Shown: positions 11,082 through 22,140 of the stretch, in pieces
Layout of the letters: each line of letters begins with the position of its first letter
How positions within the stretch are numbered: position 1 is the stretch's first letter
Assembly: GCF_001112925.1 (NCBI RefSeq)
Contig: NZ_CPYD01000009.1
Coordinates: 62,001 to 126,000 of the forward strand
Direction of reading: 5' to 3'
DNA from: Yersinia nurmii
GTDB taxonomy: Bacteria; Pseudomonadota; Gammaproteobacteria; Enterobacterales; Enterobacteriaceae
Length of the DNA stretch: 64,000 nt
Made by a program: the position numbers and the translations under genes
Notes under the pieces: generated by a model
Database searches by the model: none
Seen by the model: the letters and a program-made list of their open reading frames with translations, nothing else
Told to the model about the DNA's origin: nothing

Positions 11082-12086
11082 ATGCGTAAGTCGATCTTAT
11101 TCGTCGTGGCTGTGGTGCTGATTGCGCTCTATGCTTCATTATTCGTGGTACAGGAAGGCCAGCGCGGAATTGTGCTGCGTTTCGGTAAAGTACTGCGTGA
11201 TAACGATAACAAGCCTTTGGTGTACGCGCCTGGGCTGCATTTCAAGATTCCTTTCATTGAAACAGTGAAGACCTTGGATGCGCGTATTCAGACCATGGAT
11301 AACCAAGCTGACCGCTTCGTGACCAAAGAGAAAAAAGACCTGATTGTCGATTCATACCTGAAATGGCGTATCAGTGACTTTAGCCGTTACTATCTGGCAA
11401 CCGGCGGTGGCGATATTTCTCAGGCAGAAGTGTTATTGAAACGTAAGTTCAGTGACCGTCTGCGTTCTGAAATCGGTCGTTTGGATGTGCGTGATATCGT
11501 TACGGATTCTCGTGGTCGCTTGACCTCCGATGTCCGCGATGCCCTAAATACCGGTACCGTAGATGACGAAGCTGTTACTACCGAAGCCGATAATGCGATT
11601 GCTTCCGTGGCTGCGCGTGTTGAAGAGGAAACCCGTGGCAAGCAGCCAGCTGTGAATCCGAACAGCATGGCGGCACTGGGTATTGAAGTGGTTGACGTGC
11701 GTATCAAGCAAATCAACCTGCCTGCTGAAGTCTCTGATGCGATCTTCCAGCGTATGCGCGCTGAGCGTGAAGCGGTAGCTCGTCGTCACCGTTCACAAGG
11801 TCAGGAAGAAGCGGAAAAACTGCGTGCAACTGCCGACTACGAAGTGACTCGTACTTTGGCAGAAGCTGAGCGTCAGGCGCGTATTACTCGCGGCGGCGGT
11901 GATGCAGAGGCAGCTCGTCTATTCGCAGATGCATTCAGTAAGGATCCAGATTTCTACGCCTTTATTCGTAGCCTGCGAGCCTATGAGAATAGCTTCAACA
12001 GCGGCAACGATGTGATGGTGTTGAGTCCAGACAGCGATTTCTTCCGCTATATGAAATCTCCGGATAATTCCAGCAAACGTCCGTAA
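11082..12086 (+). CDS. hflC: FtsH protease modulator HflC
   Basis: Partner of HflK in the periplasm-facing cage around the FtsH protease. An N-terminal membrane anchor (about residues 4-22) is followed by a PHB domain starting VVQEGQRGIVLRFGKV and a coiled helix rich in Ala, Glu and Arg (about 230-285). Length 334 residues is normal. It follows hflK after 3 bp and is followed by an intrinsic terminator, marking the end of the hfq-hflX-hflK-hflC group. Confidence 0.97.
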   Translation: MRKSILFVVAVVLIALYASLFVVQEGQRGIVLRFGKVLRDNDNKPLVYAPGLHFKIPFIETVKTLDARIQTMDNQADRFVTKEKKDLIVDSYLKWRISDFSRYYLATGGGDISQAEVLLKRKFSDRLRSEIGRLDVRDIVTDSRGRLTSDVRDALNTGTVDDEAVTTEADNAIASVAARVEEETRGKQPAVNPNSMAALGIEVVDVRIKQINLPAEVSDAIFQRMRAEREAVARRHRSQGQEEAEKLRATADYEVTRTLAEAERQARITRGGGDAEAARLFADAFSKDPDFYAFIRSLRAYENSFNSGNDVMVLSPDSDFFRYMKSPDNSSKRP

Positions 12087-12106
12087 AGGGGGTTCGCGTG
12101 TGATGC

Positions 12107-12136
12107 AAGGCCCGTTAACGCGGGCCTTTTCTTTTT
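12107..12136 (+). terminator. Intrinsic terminator after hflC
   Basis: An 8-bp stem (12107-12114 with 12121-12128, AAGGCCCG/CGGGCCTT) with a TTAACG loop is followed by a T-rich run to 12136. It lies 20 bp after the hflC stop and just before yjeT. Confidence 0.9.
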
Positions 12137-12146
12137 AAGGCAAACA

Positions 12147-12347
12147 ATGAACTCCACAATCTGGTTAGCTCTGGGGCTGGTTTTGGTGCTTGAAGGGCTA
12201 GGTCCGATGCTTTATCCCAAAGCATGGCGCAAAATGATTCAGGCGATGACGCAATTACCTGACTCCACGCTACGTCGTTTTGGCGGTGCATTAGTGGTTG
12301 CTGGCGTCGTGATCTACTACATGTTGCGTAGCCGCATGGGTGGCTGA
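12147..12347 (+). CDS. yjeT: DUF2065 inner-membrane protein YjeT
   Basis: A 66-residue protein with two predicted membrane helices (about residues 4-23 and 44-62) and a short charged loop between them. It matches the DUF2065 family, found between hflC and purA in E. coli. The function is not established. The ORF starts 11 bp after the hflC terminator, so expression would need read-through or its own promoter. Confidence 0.9.
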   Translation: MNSTIWLALGLVLVLEGLGPMLYPKAWRKMIQAMTQLPDSTLRRFGGALVVAGVVIYYMLRSRMGG

Positions 12348-12426
12348 ATCCAAGCGCAAAAACTGTGCAAGCATGTGTTAAAAAGTGCTGAAAGCACACG
12401 GGTGAGATGTTAGAATCCTTTTTTAA

Positions 12427-13770
<1,344 letters not shown>

Positions 13771-13810
13771 TTGATAGAAATACCGTCAAATCTATGCGAT
13801 CAAAATACTC

Positions 13811-13840
13811 AAACCGGGCTTATGCCCGGTTTGTTGTTCC
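13811..13840 (+). terminator. Intrinsic terminator after purA
   Basis: A 9-bp perfect stem (AAACCGGGC at 13811-13819, GCCCGGTTT at 13824-13832) with a TTAT loop is followed by TTGTTGTT. It lies 40 bp after the purA stop. Confidence 0.9.
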
Positions 13841-14005
13841 TCGGTAAGCAGTTTTTACGCCAAAAACCTCCACCTCCATCTAAATGATTAGCCGCAAGCT
13901 TTGTGGCTGGTTTATCATTCAAAGAATACGCTTTCATAAATAACACTTAGACTGGTGTCATCGCAGATGAGTTTTAGCAGAGTAAACTGATACTCAGGGG
14001 TATAC

Positions 14006-14431
14006 GTGCAGTTAACAAGTTTTACTGATTATGGCCTACGGGCGCTTACCTACATGGCTTCGTTACCACCGGGGCAGATGACTAGCATCTCTCAGGTGAC
14101 TGAGGTCTATGGGGTATCGCGCAATCACATGGTGAAAATTATCAACCAGTTGAGCCGTGCCGGATTAGTGACCGCAGTTCGAGGCAAAAACGGCGGTATT
14201 CGGCTAGGCAAACCGGCAGAAAGTATCCGTATCGGCGACGTCGTGCGTGAGCTTGAGCCTCTGTCTTTGGTGAACTGTTGCAGCGATTTTTGCCATATCA
14301 CCCCAGCCTGCCGTTTGAAACAGGTGCTCCACCAGGCTGTACAGAATTTCCTTAAAGAGTTGGATAACTACACTTTGGCCGATATGGTTAAAGATAACGC
14401 TCCGCTCTACAAGTTATTACTTGTTGAATAG
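14006..14431 (+). CDS. nsrR: Nitric-oxide-sensing repressor NsrR
   Basis: Rrf2-family winged-helix repressor whose iron-sulfur cluster reacts with nitric oxide, derepressing genes for NO detoxification and repair such as ytfE and hmp. The 141-residue product begins at GTG ([14 protein letters not shown]). A helix-turn-helix lies at about residues 27-55, and the cluster cysteines are in [14 protein letters not shown] (about 91, 96 and 102; the extra Cys at 92 is unusual). nsrR precedes rnr as in E. coli. A matching NsrR operator lies upstream of ytfE in this window. Confidence 0.96.
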   Translation: MQLTSFTDYGLRALTYMASLPPGQMTSISQVTEVYGVSRNHMVKIINQLSRAGLVTAVRGKNGGIRLGKPAESIRIGDVVRELEPLSLVNCCSDFCHITPACRLKQVLHQAVQNFLKELDNYTLADMVKDNAPLYKLLLVE

Positions 14432-14488
14432 TGTGTTTGCTTAATGAATAACGTTGAGCAACCTGCTGATGACTACGGAGGAACCGCA

Positions 14489-17008
14489 ATGTCACAAGAT
14501 CCTTTCCTGGAGCGAGAAGCAGAGAAGTATGAATCACCGATCCCAAGCCGGGAATTCATTTTAGAGCATCTCGCCAAACGCGAAACGCCAGCCAGCCGTG
14601 AAGAGTTGGCCACAGAACTCAATTTATCCGGCGAAGAGCCTTTAGAAGCTCTGCGTCGCCGCCTGCGTGCCATGGAGCGCGATGGCCAATTAGTCTTTAC
14701 CCGCCGTCAGTGCTATGCGCTGCCTGAGCGTCTTGATTTACTGCGCGGTACCGTTATCGGTCACCGTGATGGTTTCGGTTTCTTACGAGTTGAAGGCAGC
14801 AAAGACGATTTTTACCTGTCCTCAGACCAAATGAAAATGGCTATTCACGGTGACGTGGTGCTAGCTCAGGCCATGGGTGCCGATCGTAAAGGTCGTCGTG
14901 AAGCGCGTATTGTTCGCGTATTAGTGCCGAAAACCAGCCAAATTGTAGGCCGTTACTTTACCGACGCAGGCGTTGGTTTCGTGGTTCCGGACGACAGTCG
15001 CCTCAGCTTTGATATCCTGATTCCGCCAGATTCCATCAGCGGCGCCCGTATGGGTTACGTCGTGGTGGTGGAACTGACTCAGCGCCCAACTCGCCGCAGC
15101 AAAGCCGTGGGTAAAATCGTTGAAGTGCTGGGTGAAAACATGGGCACTAGCATGGCGGTAGATATCGCTTTGCGCACCCATGAAATCCCTCATACCTGGC
15201 CACCGCAGGTAGAGAAACAAGTCGCAGATTTGAAAGAACAGGTTCCTGAAGAAGCGAAGAAAGGCAGAGTGGATCTGCGGGACCTACCGTTGGTCACTAT
15301 CGATGGTGAAGATGCCCGTGACTTCGATGATGCGGTGTACTGCGAGAAAAAACGTGGCGGCGGCTGGCGGTTGTGGGTAGCGATTGCGGACGTGAGTTAC
15401 TATGTGCGACCGCGTACCGCACTGGATGACGAAGCTCGTGCTCGTGGTAACTCGGTGTACTTCCCGTCGCAGGTTGTACCGATGTTGCCGGAAGTGCTGT
15501 CTAACGGCCTCTGCTCGCTGAATCCGCAGGTAGACCGTTTGTGTATGGTGTGTGAGATGACCGTCTCCTCCCAAGGCAAACTGTCTTCCTATAAATTCTA
15601 TGAAGCGGTAATGAGCTCCCACGCGCGTCTGACTTATACCAAGGTTTGGCGAATTATTGATGGCGAAGAATCATTGCGTGAGCAATATAAGCCGTTGGTA
15701 CCGCATCTGGAAGAGCTCCATGCGATGTATAAAGCGCTGGATCACGCGCGTGCAGAACGTGGCGGCATTGCTTTCGAAACTGAAGAAGCCAAATTTATCT
15801 TCAACGCAGAACGTCGTATCGAACGCATTGAGCCAACTATGCGTAACGATGCGCATAAACTGATCGAAGAATGTATGATTCTGGCTAACATCGCTGCGGC
15901 GCGTTTTGTCGAAAAACATAACGAACCGGCTTTGTTCCGTGTCCATGATCGCCCAAGCGATGACCATATTTCCGCACTGCGTAGCGTGCTGAATGAGCTG
16001 GGTCTGGTATTGGGTGGTGGAATGAAACCAGAGCCAAAAGACTATGCAGTTCTGATGGATGAGGTTGCCGATCGTCCGGATCACGAAATGCTGCAAACCA
16101 TGTTGCTGCGTTCGATGAAACAGGCGATTTACGATCCGGAAAACCGCGGTCACTTCGGTCTGGCATTGGCATCTTATGGCCACTTTACTTCGCCGATTCG
16201 TCGTTATCCTGATTTGGCGATGCACCGGGCAATTAAGTATCAGCTAGCCAAAGAGCAGGGTTCGGTGAAAGAACGTTGGACACCAACCGGCGGCTGGCAT
16301 AGCGATTACGAAGATATGTTACAACTGGGCGAACATTGCTCTATGACTGAACGTCGGGCGGATGAAGCCACGCGTAACGTTGCTGACTGGCTGAAGTGTG
16401 ACTTCATGCAAGATCAGGTAGGCAAAGTGTTTACCGGTATTATCGCCAGCGTGACCGGTTTTGGCTTCTTCGTACGCCTAGATGATCTGTTTATCGACGG
16501 TTTGGTTCACGTTTCCAGCCTAGACAACGATTATTACCGCTACGACAATATTGGCCAGCGGCTGATCGGCGAATCTTCCGGCGTGGTTTACCGTTTGGGT
16601 GACACCGTTGAGATTCGCGTGGAAGCGGTCCACATGGATGAGCGTAAAATCGACTTTGCTTTGGTGTCTAGCACGCGTAAACCACGCGGCGAAGGGAAAA
16701 CGGCTAAAGACAGAGAGAAAAAAGCGGGCCAACGTACCATGCGTGGCAGCGCACCTTCACGTCGTGAAGGCGGACAATCTCGTCGCGGTGCTGCCGATGG
16801 CGGTGCGAGTAGCGGACAAAAACGTAATCGTCGAGGCAAGAAACCGGCTAATTTCGAGCCTGATAGCGCTTTCCGTCCTGATGCTGCCAAGCCAACGGAC
16901 AAAGCACCTACGGAGAAAAAAGCCAAAGCGAAAAAAGCTTCTGAAAAGACCCGGAAGATTGCTGCGGCGACTAAAGCCAAACGTGCTAAGAAAAAGTCGA
17001 CCAGTTAG
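14489..17008 (+). CDS. rnr: Ribonuclease R
   Basis: Processive 3'-5' exoribonuclease that degrades structured RNA and takes part in rRNA quality control and trans-translation. The start is the ATG of [14 protein letters not shown], preceded by a CGGAGGA site; the frame is open upstream to 14444 but that part is not conserved. Domains in order: N-terminal helix-turn-helix, two cold-shock domains, the RNB catalytic domain with [13 protein letters not shown], an S1 domain, and a long Lys/Arg-rich tail from about residue 730. The tail makes it about 839 residues, longer than the E. coli enzyme (about 813). Confidence 0.96.
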   Translation: MSQDPFLEREAEKYESPIPSREFILEHLAKRETPASREELATELNLSGEEPLEALRRRLRAMERDGQLVFTRRQCYALPERLDLLRGTVIGHRDGFGFLRVEGSKDDFYLSSDQMKMAIHGDVVLAQAMGADRKGRREARIVRVLVPKTSQIVGRYFTDAGVGFVVPDDSRLSFDILIPPDSISGARMGYVVVVELTQRPTRRSKAVGKIVEVLGENMGTSMAVDIALRTHEIPHTWPPQVEKQVADLKEQVPEEAKKGRVDLRDLPLVTIDGEDARDFDDAVYCEKKRGGGWRLWVAIADVSYYVRPRTALDDEARARGNSVYFPSQVVPMLPEVLSNGLCSLNPQVDRLCMVCEMTVSSQGKLSSYKFYEAVMSSHARLTYTKVWRIIDGEESLREQYKPLVPHLEELHAMYKALDHARAERGGIAFETEEAKFIFNAERRIERIEPTMRNDAHKLIEECMILANIAAARFVEKHNEPALFRVHDRPSDDHISALRSVLNELGLVLGGGMKPEPKDYAVLMDEVADRPDHEMLQTMLLRSMKQAIYDPENRGHFGLALASYGHFTSPIRRYPDLAMHRAIKYQLAKEQGSVKERWTPTGGWHSDYEDMLQLGEHCSMTERRADEATRNVADWLKCDFMQDQVGKVFTGIIASVTGFGFFVRLDDLFIDGLVHVSSLDNDYYRYDNIGQRLIGESSGVVYRLGDTVEIRVEAVHMDERKIDFALVSSTRKPRGEGKTAKDREKKAGQRTMRGSAPSRREGGQSRRGAADGGASSGQKRNRRGKKPANFEPDSAFRPDAAKPTDKAPTEKKAKAKKASEKTRKIAAATKAKRAKKKSTS

Positions 17009-17014
17009 TACTCA

Positions 17015-17037
17015 CAGGGCGGCGTAGCGTCGCCCTG
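17015..17037 (+). other. Hairpin after rnr
   Basis: A 10-bp GC-rich stem (17015-17024 with 17028-17037, one G-U pair) has a TAG loop. No T run follows, so it is more likely a 3'-end protecting structure or part of a Rho-dependent end than a true intrinsic terminator. Confidence 0.4.
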
Positions 17038-17122
17038 ATCAAAGCCTAACCCTTAGTGTTACGCATTATTTAATCAACGGCGGGTCATGTACAGGACTCG
17101 CCGATACATGTAAAAGAGCATC

Positions 17123-17869
17123 ATGAGCGAAATTATTTACGGTATTCACGCCGTCAAAGCCCTGTTAGAACGCGACCCACAACGTTTTCTGGAAGTTTTT
17201 ATCCTGAAAGGACGGGATGATCGTCGTTTGCAGCCAGTAGTTGCAGAGCTGGAGGCCGCCGGTCTGGTGGTGCAGGTTGCCAGCCGCCAATGGTTGGATT
17301 CTCAGGTAGAAGACGGTGTTCATCAGGGGATCGTCGCGCGCGTGCGGGAAGGCCGCCAGTATCAGGAAAACGATCTGCCGGGCCTGCTGGCCAGCGTAGA
17401 ATCGCCTTTCCTGTTGGTTTTGGACGGCGTTACCGATCCGCACAATCTGGGCGCTTGCCTACGTAGCGCCGACGCTGCTGGCGTTCATGCGGTTATCGTT
17501 CCCCGCGATCGTTCCGCTCAGTTGAATGCGACGGCGAAGAAAGTAGCCAGCGGCGCTGCGGAGAACGTACCATTGATTCGAGTGACCAATCTGGCTCGTA
17601 CTCTGCGCGTATTGCAAGAAAATAATGTCTGGATCGTGGGTACCGCAGGGGAAGCCGGTTATACGCTGTATGAAAGCAAGCTGACTGGGCCAATGGCTCT
17701 GGTAATGGGTGCTGAAGGTGAAGGTATGCGTCGCCTGACTCGTGAACATTGCGATGAATTAATCAGTATTCCGATGGCGGGGACCGTATCTTCTCTAAAC
17801 GTATCTGTGGCTACCGGTGTGTGTCTGTTCGAAGTTGTGCGTCAGCGCGGTTTGAAAGCTAAACTCTAA
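17123..17869 (+). CDS. rlmB: 23S rRNA (guanosine-2'-O)-methyltransferase RlmB
   Basis: SpoU/TrmH-family methyltransferase that modifies G2251 of 23S rRNA in the peptidyl-transferase centre. The N-terminal substrate-binding domain (about residues 1-75) starts [20 protein letters not shown]. The C-terminal trefoil-knot domain contains [20 protein letters not shown], the [11 protein letters not shown]-binding loop and [15 protein letters not shown]. It is full length at 248 residues. It follows rnr and is the last core gene before the fimbrial cluster. Confidence 0.97.
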   Translation: MSEIIYGIHAVKALLERDPQRFLEVFILKGRDDRRLQPVVAELEAAGLVVQVASRQWLDSQVEDGVHQGIVARVREGRQYQENDLPGLLASVESPFLLVLDGVTDPHNLGACLRSADAAGVHAVIVPRDRSAQLNATAKKVASGAAENVPLIRVTNLARTLRVLQENNVWIVGTAGEAGYTLYESKLTGPMALVMGAEGEGMRRLTREHCDELISIPMAGTVSSLNVSVATGVCLFEVVRQRGLKAKL

Positions 17870-17914
17870 TTATTTTCATAGCGTCATATTTTTAAAATTT
17901 AATGTTGTTAAAGG

Positions 17915-17940
17915 CAGTTCCCGCGGGAACTGTTTTTTTT
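17915..17940 (+). terminator. Intrinsic terminator after rlmB
   Basis: The perfect palindrome CAGTTCCCGCGGGAACTG (17915-17932) is followed by eight T residues (17933-17940). It ends the nsrR-rnr-rlmB group and marks the left edge of the AT-rich fimbrial region. Confidence 0.93.
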
Positions 17941-18184
17941 GCCTGAAATATACTTAAGGATATATTTAATACACAATTAAAATAAGTACTTAACGATATT
18001 TCCATGATTTAATAATTCAGTAAATTGATATTATTATTGTTTTAAAGTTCTAATAAAATCTAATAATTATTAATTACGGCTCAATCCTATTCATACGTAT
18101 ATTTATCCAGTAGTAAGCATTTATGTCAGTGATCATAAAATGCATTACTTCTGATATCTTTTGATATACATGGAGATTTATGAA
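17941..18184 (+). promoter_or_regulatory. AT-rich leader of the fimbrial operon
   Basis: This gene-free stretch is markedly richer in A and T than the flanking core genes. Near the start codon there is an imperfect palindrome, 18112-18149, with arms AGTAAGCATTTATG and CATAAAATGCATTACT around an 8-nt centre. A GGAG ribosome site at 18171-18174 serves the ATG at 18185. No clear -35/-10 pair stands out among the many A/T hexamers, and no invertible switch or recombinase gene is seen. Confidence 0.5.
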
Positions 18185-18841
18185 ATGGAAATTAAATCTA
18201 TAAAAGTCAAAATAATTTCTGCTCTGATCCTTTCAGCTGCGTTATCTCCTGCGGCCTTTGCTGCGGATAACAGCGCAGAAATTACGGTTAAAGGTAAATT
18301 AATGCCGGGCGCATGCAAATTGGATGTAAACGGCGGGGAAATTAGTTATGGGAATATTTCTTTACAGGAGTTGGTTGAAAAAAATGAGAGAATCATTGAG
18401 TTAGGAAAGAGAGATATTGAGTATGTTATTAACTGTCCTCAAAAGACAACAGTATCAATGAGTTTTGTTGATAACCGTAAAGGTAGTGTTCCGGCTGAAA
18501 TTGGCACCTCTTATTTTGGTTTGGGTGAAGGTGCTCTAAATATGGAAGATGTAAAGGTCGGGTTTGGTGGTTATAAAGTCTCACTGACCGAGCCTAAAGT
18601 TGATGGAGAGTCTGCGCTTCTAGGTGGTATTAATGATGTCGAAGGACAAGCATCGGTCGACTTAGACAAGTTTGAAGATCAGAATATTACTTATTTCAAT
18701 GTTGATAAAAGTCGTTATGAAGGGGCACTATTTTCAGGTCGTTATAACGTAGATACTAAAATCATCAACCCTAAAGAGTTTAAGCAAGGTTCTATTATTG
18801 AGCTTGATGGTTCCGTTACCATGAATGTGTCTTATCTCTAA
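18185..18841 (+). CDS. DUF1120-type fimbrial subunit, first gene of the operon
   Basis: Probable structural subunit of a chaperone-usher pilus. The chosen start (MEIKSIKVK) follows a GGAG site and leaves a clean signal peptide ending AAFA before residue 27; longer frames to 18161 lack that fit. The mature part has two cysteines in the positions typical of pilins (PGACKLDV and INCPQKT) and the NCPQ-to-DNRKGS segment of the DUF1120 family, related to E. coli YhcF. Product about 218 residues. Being first, and followed by a hairpin, it is the best candidate for the major subunit. The DNA is AT-rich compared with neighbouring core genes. Confidence 0.8.
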   Translation: MEIKSIKVKIISALILSAALSPAAFAADNSAEITVKGKLMPGACKLDVNGGEISYGNISLQELVEKNERIIELGKRDIEYVINCPQKTTVSMSFVDNRKGSVPAEIGTSYFGLGEGALNMEDVKVGFGGYKVSLTEPKVDGESALLGGINDVEGQASVDLDKFEDQNITYFNVDKSRYEGALFSGRYNVDTKIINPKEFKQGSIIELDGSVTMNVSYL

Positions 18842-18857
18842 TAACCTCTGTTAATTA

Positions 18858-18885
18858 AATGGATGCTTTATAGCATCCATTCATT
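18858..18885 (+). terminator. Hairpin between first pilin gene and chaperone gene
   Basis: An 8-bp stem (ATGGATGC at 18859-18866, GCATCCAT at 18873-18880) with a TTTATA loop is followed by a short T-containing run. A leaky terminator or stability hairpin after the first subunit gene would give more pilin than chaperone and usher, a common design in fimbrial operons. Confidence 0.6.
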
Positions 18886-18959
18886 GCTATTCTATTGCCA
18901 TTATAAGTAACGAAAGTAAGGCTATAGGGATGTAAGTTCATATAAAAAACGGATAATTT

Positions 18960-19673
18960 ATGATGCGGACTCATCTGGTTTTATCAGTGGCTATTTTATT
19001 TTTTATCGCAAATTTTTCCCATGCGAAGACAACAGGTGCTTCGACTCCAGGCATCCAAATTAATGACTCAGTGATTGTCATTAATACTGCGGAAGGGGAA
19101 GCAACCACTACGTTGACCAATAAGGCCGCGAACCCAGTAATGTTACATTCTTCCTTGGAGTTTGTAGCCGAAGATGCCACTGAGAAAGTGATTGTCTCAC
19201 CCAGCGTTGCCCGTATTGAAGCCGGCGAGACACAAATGGTTCGTTTCTTCCTAAAGGACGAATTTAGAAACTCACTGACTAAGCAAACCATGGTCAGAGC
19301 TATATTCCAAAATATTCCACCTAAAGGAAAGAATAACGTTCGTTTGACCATTAGGCACAACATTCCGTTGATTATTCATCCATCAGGTTTAGCAACTCAC
19401 AATAAACCTTGGGAATTTCTCAAATTCAGTCGCAATGCTCAAGGGAATATTCTGGTGAAGAATGAAGGAGACTATGTAGTTCGTTTATCTAATTCTATCG
19501 AGTTGCAGCCAGGAAAGGGTTCTGCTGAGTTAACGCAGAATTATATTTTACCAGGAAGGAGTCTGGTGGCAATTACGGATAAGGCATTCAAAGGTCAGGC
19601 GAGTAGCGTAAAAATACAACCAGCTAATTTATACGGATATATTACTGAGTCTTATTCTTCCGAACTGAAGTGA
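18960..19673 (+). CDS. Periplasmic fimbrial chaperone (PapD/FimC family)
   Basis: Immunoglobulin-like chaperone that caps pilus subunits by donor-strand complementation and hands them to the usher. The signal peptide covers about residues 1-22 (ending SHA). The two-domain PapD fold is suggested by the VIVINTAEGEATTTLTN first strand, the alternating hydrophobic G1 segment before the interdomain linker, and IRHNIPLIIHP, which carries the family's subunit-anchoring region. Length 237 residues is typical. The second codon is also ATG. It sits between the first subunit gene and the usher gene. Confidence 0.9.
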   Translation: MMRTHLVLSVAILFFIANFSHAKTTGASTPGIQINDSVIVINTAEGEATTTLTNKAANPVMLHSSLEFVAEDATEKVIVSPSVARIEAGETQMVRFFLKDEFRNSLTKQTMVRAIFQNIPPKGKNNVRLTIRHNIPLIIHPSGLATHNKPWEFLKFSRNAQGNILVKNEGDYVVRLSNSIELQPGKGSAELTQNYILPGRSLVAITDKAFKGQASSVKIQPANLYGYITESYSSELK

Positions 19674-19725
19674 TCGTTAGATAATATCGATGTAAAGCTC
19701 GTTGTATCACACGGAGATAGAAAAA

Positions 19726-22140
19726 ATGAAACCGAAGAAGAAAAGCATTCGGTTATTTTTATATTTTAGCATTTTTCTTATTTCCGTGAGATCTTTGGCT
19801 GATGATGGCGTTGAGTTTGATACTGGCATTCTTGAAGAACGCGGTGTGTCTGCCAGTACGGCAGATTATTTTAAATATAAAGCCAGATTTAGTTCAGGAA
19901 ATCATTCCATTGAGTTAAATATTAATGGTGTAGCTCGCGGCTGGGTCGATATCACGTTTAATCAGCAGGGTGAGCCGTGTTTTAGTCCAGATTTTTACCA
20001 AAAAAGCGGAATTATTCCTCCTCCAATGGAGAAAGGCTGTAGTGATTTACGGCTACATTATCCCAGAGCTTTGGTGAATTTATTCCCCAGTACGTCACGT
20101 ATTGAAGTGATACTCCCGGCGGAGTTATTGCAAGTCGGTGAAACTGTTACGGGGAATTATGAAACCGGCGGCTCAGCGCTGTTAATGAATTACGACGCGC
20201 TGGCGATAAGGAATCAGAACGGTAGCAATAATCTGCAAGCCTCCACGGAGGCTGGTTTTAATAGCGGCAACTGGATTTTTCGTTCCCGTCAGATTTTCAG
20301 CTATAAAGATCGGCGACAGCAATGGAGTCGGTTATATAGCTATTTACAGCGTACTTTTATCGAAAAAAAAACGACGCTGCAAATGGGGGAAATTAACCTG
20401 AATAGTGGCTTATTCAGCACGCCACAAATTTACGGGTTGCAGATAATACCTGAAAGCGCTTTAGCCAGCAGAGAAGGCCGCGGAGCAACGGTATCAGGCA
20501 TTGCCCCAACTCAATCGAGCGTAGAGATACGTCAACGCGGAGCCTTGATTTATGTGACTCAGTTGCCGCCGGGTCCTTTTACTTTAACCCAAATTCCTAT
20601 TACTTCGACCCGCGCAGATTTATTGGTCTCGGTGATAGGCATTGATGGGCAGACTCAGCGTTTCAGCGTGCCAGCGGCGAGCTTCAGCTTGCAGTATGTT
20701 CCCAGAGCGCGCGGTATTTATGCCGGAATGGGCAGAACCGGGCCAGGTGCCAATCGGCATCAGGAAAGCTGGCTAGGAACGTTGACAGACATTCGCCCGT
20801 TAGGTGACTTATCGGATATCACTCAGGGTATTTTGCTAGGCCCCCGTTACCACTCTGCCGGATTGGCAGTAAATACCGGTTTGATTCCCCGAACTTTTTG
20901 GGCGGTAAATACAGTGGCCAGTTGGGATCGCCAGAATGAGAAACAAGGCGTTCAATGGGGGAGCCACGTTGGCGTGAAGCTGGTTTCCTCATTGAAACTG
21001 AATTTATCGACTATGCATCGAACGGTCGGATTTCGCCAGTTCCAGCATAGTTTGCAAGAAAGGCCAGTGGCGGAGTTACCCGCGGTGGAGCCAAAGAATA
21101 AACATCCTAACGCGGATAAAAGTGACGTTAAGAATCAATACAGAGCGCAGTTAGGTTATAGCCAATCGCTGTTGGGCGGAATCAGTCTGGGTTATACCCA
21201 ATCGGAATCTTTTGCTAAAAAACGGGAACGCCGTTGGAGTTTGGGGTGGAATAAACAGCTGCCCTACAACATTAATTTTAATCTGAACATGGAAAGAAAC
21301 CTGAATAGCAAAGGAGACAATATTATCTATGGAAATATCAGTATTCCACTGAATTCTAAAATGTCCTTAAGCAATACTCTTTCTCAAAGCAGAGGGAGAA
21401 CTCAGCAACGCGTTGGTTTGAATCATCAGGTTAATAATCAGTTGGGTTACAGTCTGGGGGTCAGTAAAACCGCGGCTCAACCGGGGCAGACGCTAAGTGG
21501 TACGCTGAGGTTATTACCTAAATATGCCCAGCTAGGCGTGGGGTATTTTCAGGATAATGCGCGAAATAGCAGTTATCAGCTTCAGGCCAGTGGTGGCGTG
21601 GCGGTGCATAGTGCAGGCGTGACTCTTTCACCTTATGCGATTCAGGATACTTTTGCCGTTATCGCGCTGCCGGGCATCAGTGGCGCAGAAATACAAACTA
21701 ATTCAGGTCCGGTATGGACCGATCGGCGAGGCTATGCGTTAGCTCCCAGTTTGTCGCCGTTTAGCACCTCCCGACTGGAAGTTAACACGAAGAAACTGGC
21801 GCGAAATATCGATATTAAGAATGGTATTCGATTAGTGGATGCCAGTCGGGGAGCGGTGCTTAATTACAATTTTAAAGCAAATAAAACTCGGCGGATTTTG
21901 CTCTCGATACGCCTTGCATCGGGGGAGTATGCCGCTGAAGGTAGTGATATCACGGATAAAGAAGAGAATTATGTTGGCACTGTTGGTAGAAAAGGAGCGT
22001 TGCTGCTGAGCAATAGCGACGGAAATCCGGACTTATACATTAAGGACAATGAAAATGGGGTATGCCAGTTGGATTACAGCCTGCCTGAGGCAGATGATGC
22101 GCCAGTTTTATATGAAGAAGCGGATGCTCTCTGCCTGTAA
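19726..22140 (+). CDS. Outer-membrane fimbrial usher
   Basis: Outer-membrane assembly platform of the chaperone-usher pathway. The ATG at 19726 follows ACGGAGATAGAA; the frame opens from a TTG 24 bp earlier, less likely to be used. A signal peptide (about residues 1-25) is followed by the PapC N-terminal domain starting VEFDTGILEERG, the beta-barrel and plug region (central), and C-terminal domains with a DRRGYAL motif and a cysteine pair near the end (VCQLDY and DALCL). About 804 residues, full length. Subunit type and neighbours suggest the YhcD-like (beta) group of ushers; this needs a phylogeny. It overlaps the next gene by about 29 bp. Confidence 0.92.
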   Translation: MKPKKKSIRLFLYFSIFLISVRSLADDGVEFDTGILEERGVSASTADYFKYKARFSSGNHSIELNINGVARGWVDITFNQQGEPCFSPDFYQKSGIIPPPMEKGCSDLRLHYPRALVNLFPSTSRIEVILPAELLQVGETVTGNYETGGSALLMNYDALAIRNQNGSNNLQASTEAGFNSGNWIFRSRQIFSYKDRRQQWSRLYSYLQRTFIEKKTTLQMGEINLNSGLFSTPQIYGLQIIPESALASREGRGATVSGIAPTQSSVEIRQRGALIYVTQLPPGPFTLTQIPITSTRADLLVSVIGIDGQTQRFSVPAASFSLQYVPRARGIYAGMGRTGPGANRHQESWLGTLTDIRPLGDLSDITQGILLGPRYHSAGLAVNTGLIPRTFWAVNTVASWDRQNEKQGVQWGSHVGVKLVSSLKLNLSTMHRTVGFRQFQHSLQERPVAELPAVEPKNKHPNADKSDVKNQYRAQLGYSQSLLGGISLGYTQSESFAKKRERRWSLGWNKQLPYNINFNLNMERNLNSKGDNIIYGNISIPLNSKMSLSNTLSQSRGRTQQRVGLNHQVNNQLGYSLGVSKTAAQPGQTLSGTLRLLPKYAQLGVGYFQDNARNSSYQLQASGGVAVHSAGVTLSPYAIQDTFAVIALPGISGAEIQTNSGPVWTDRRGYALAPSLSPFSTSRLEVNTKKLARNIDIKNGIRLVDASRGAVLNYNFKANKTRRILLSIRLASGEYAAEGSDITDKEENYVGTVGRKGALLLSNSDGNPDLYIKDNENGVCQLDYSLPEADDAPVLYEEADALCL

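Noticed and set aside
14444-14488. Upstream extension of rnr in the same frame
   Set aside because: The 15 extra codons are not conserved, whereas the ATG at 14489 has a strong CGGAGGA site and a family-type start.
15671-16225. 184-codon open frame on the minus strand inside rnr
   Set aside because: Shadow of the RNB domain; composition (many Gln, His, Thr, Arg) is typical of an antisense reading of a real gene.
17941-18184. Phase-variable promoter switch for the fimbriae
   Set aside because: No pair of well-separated inverted repeats of useful length and no FimB/FimE-type recombinase gene nearby; only a small local palindrome.
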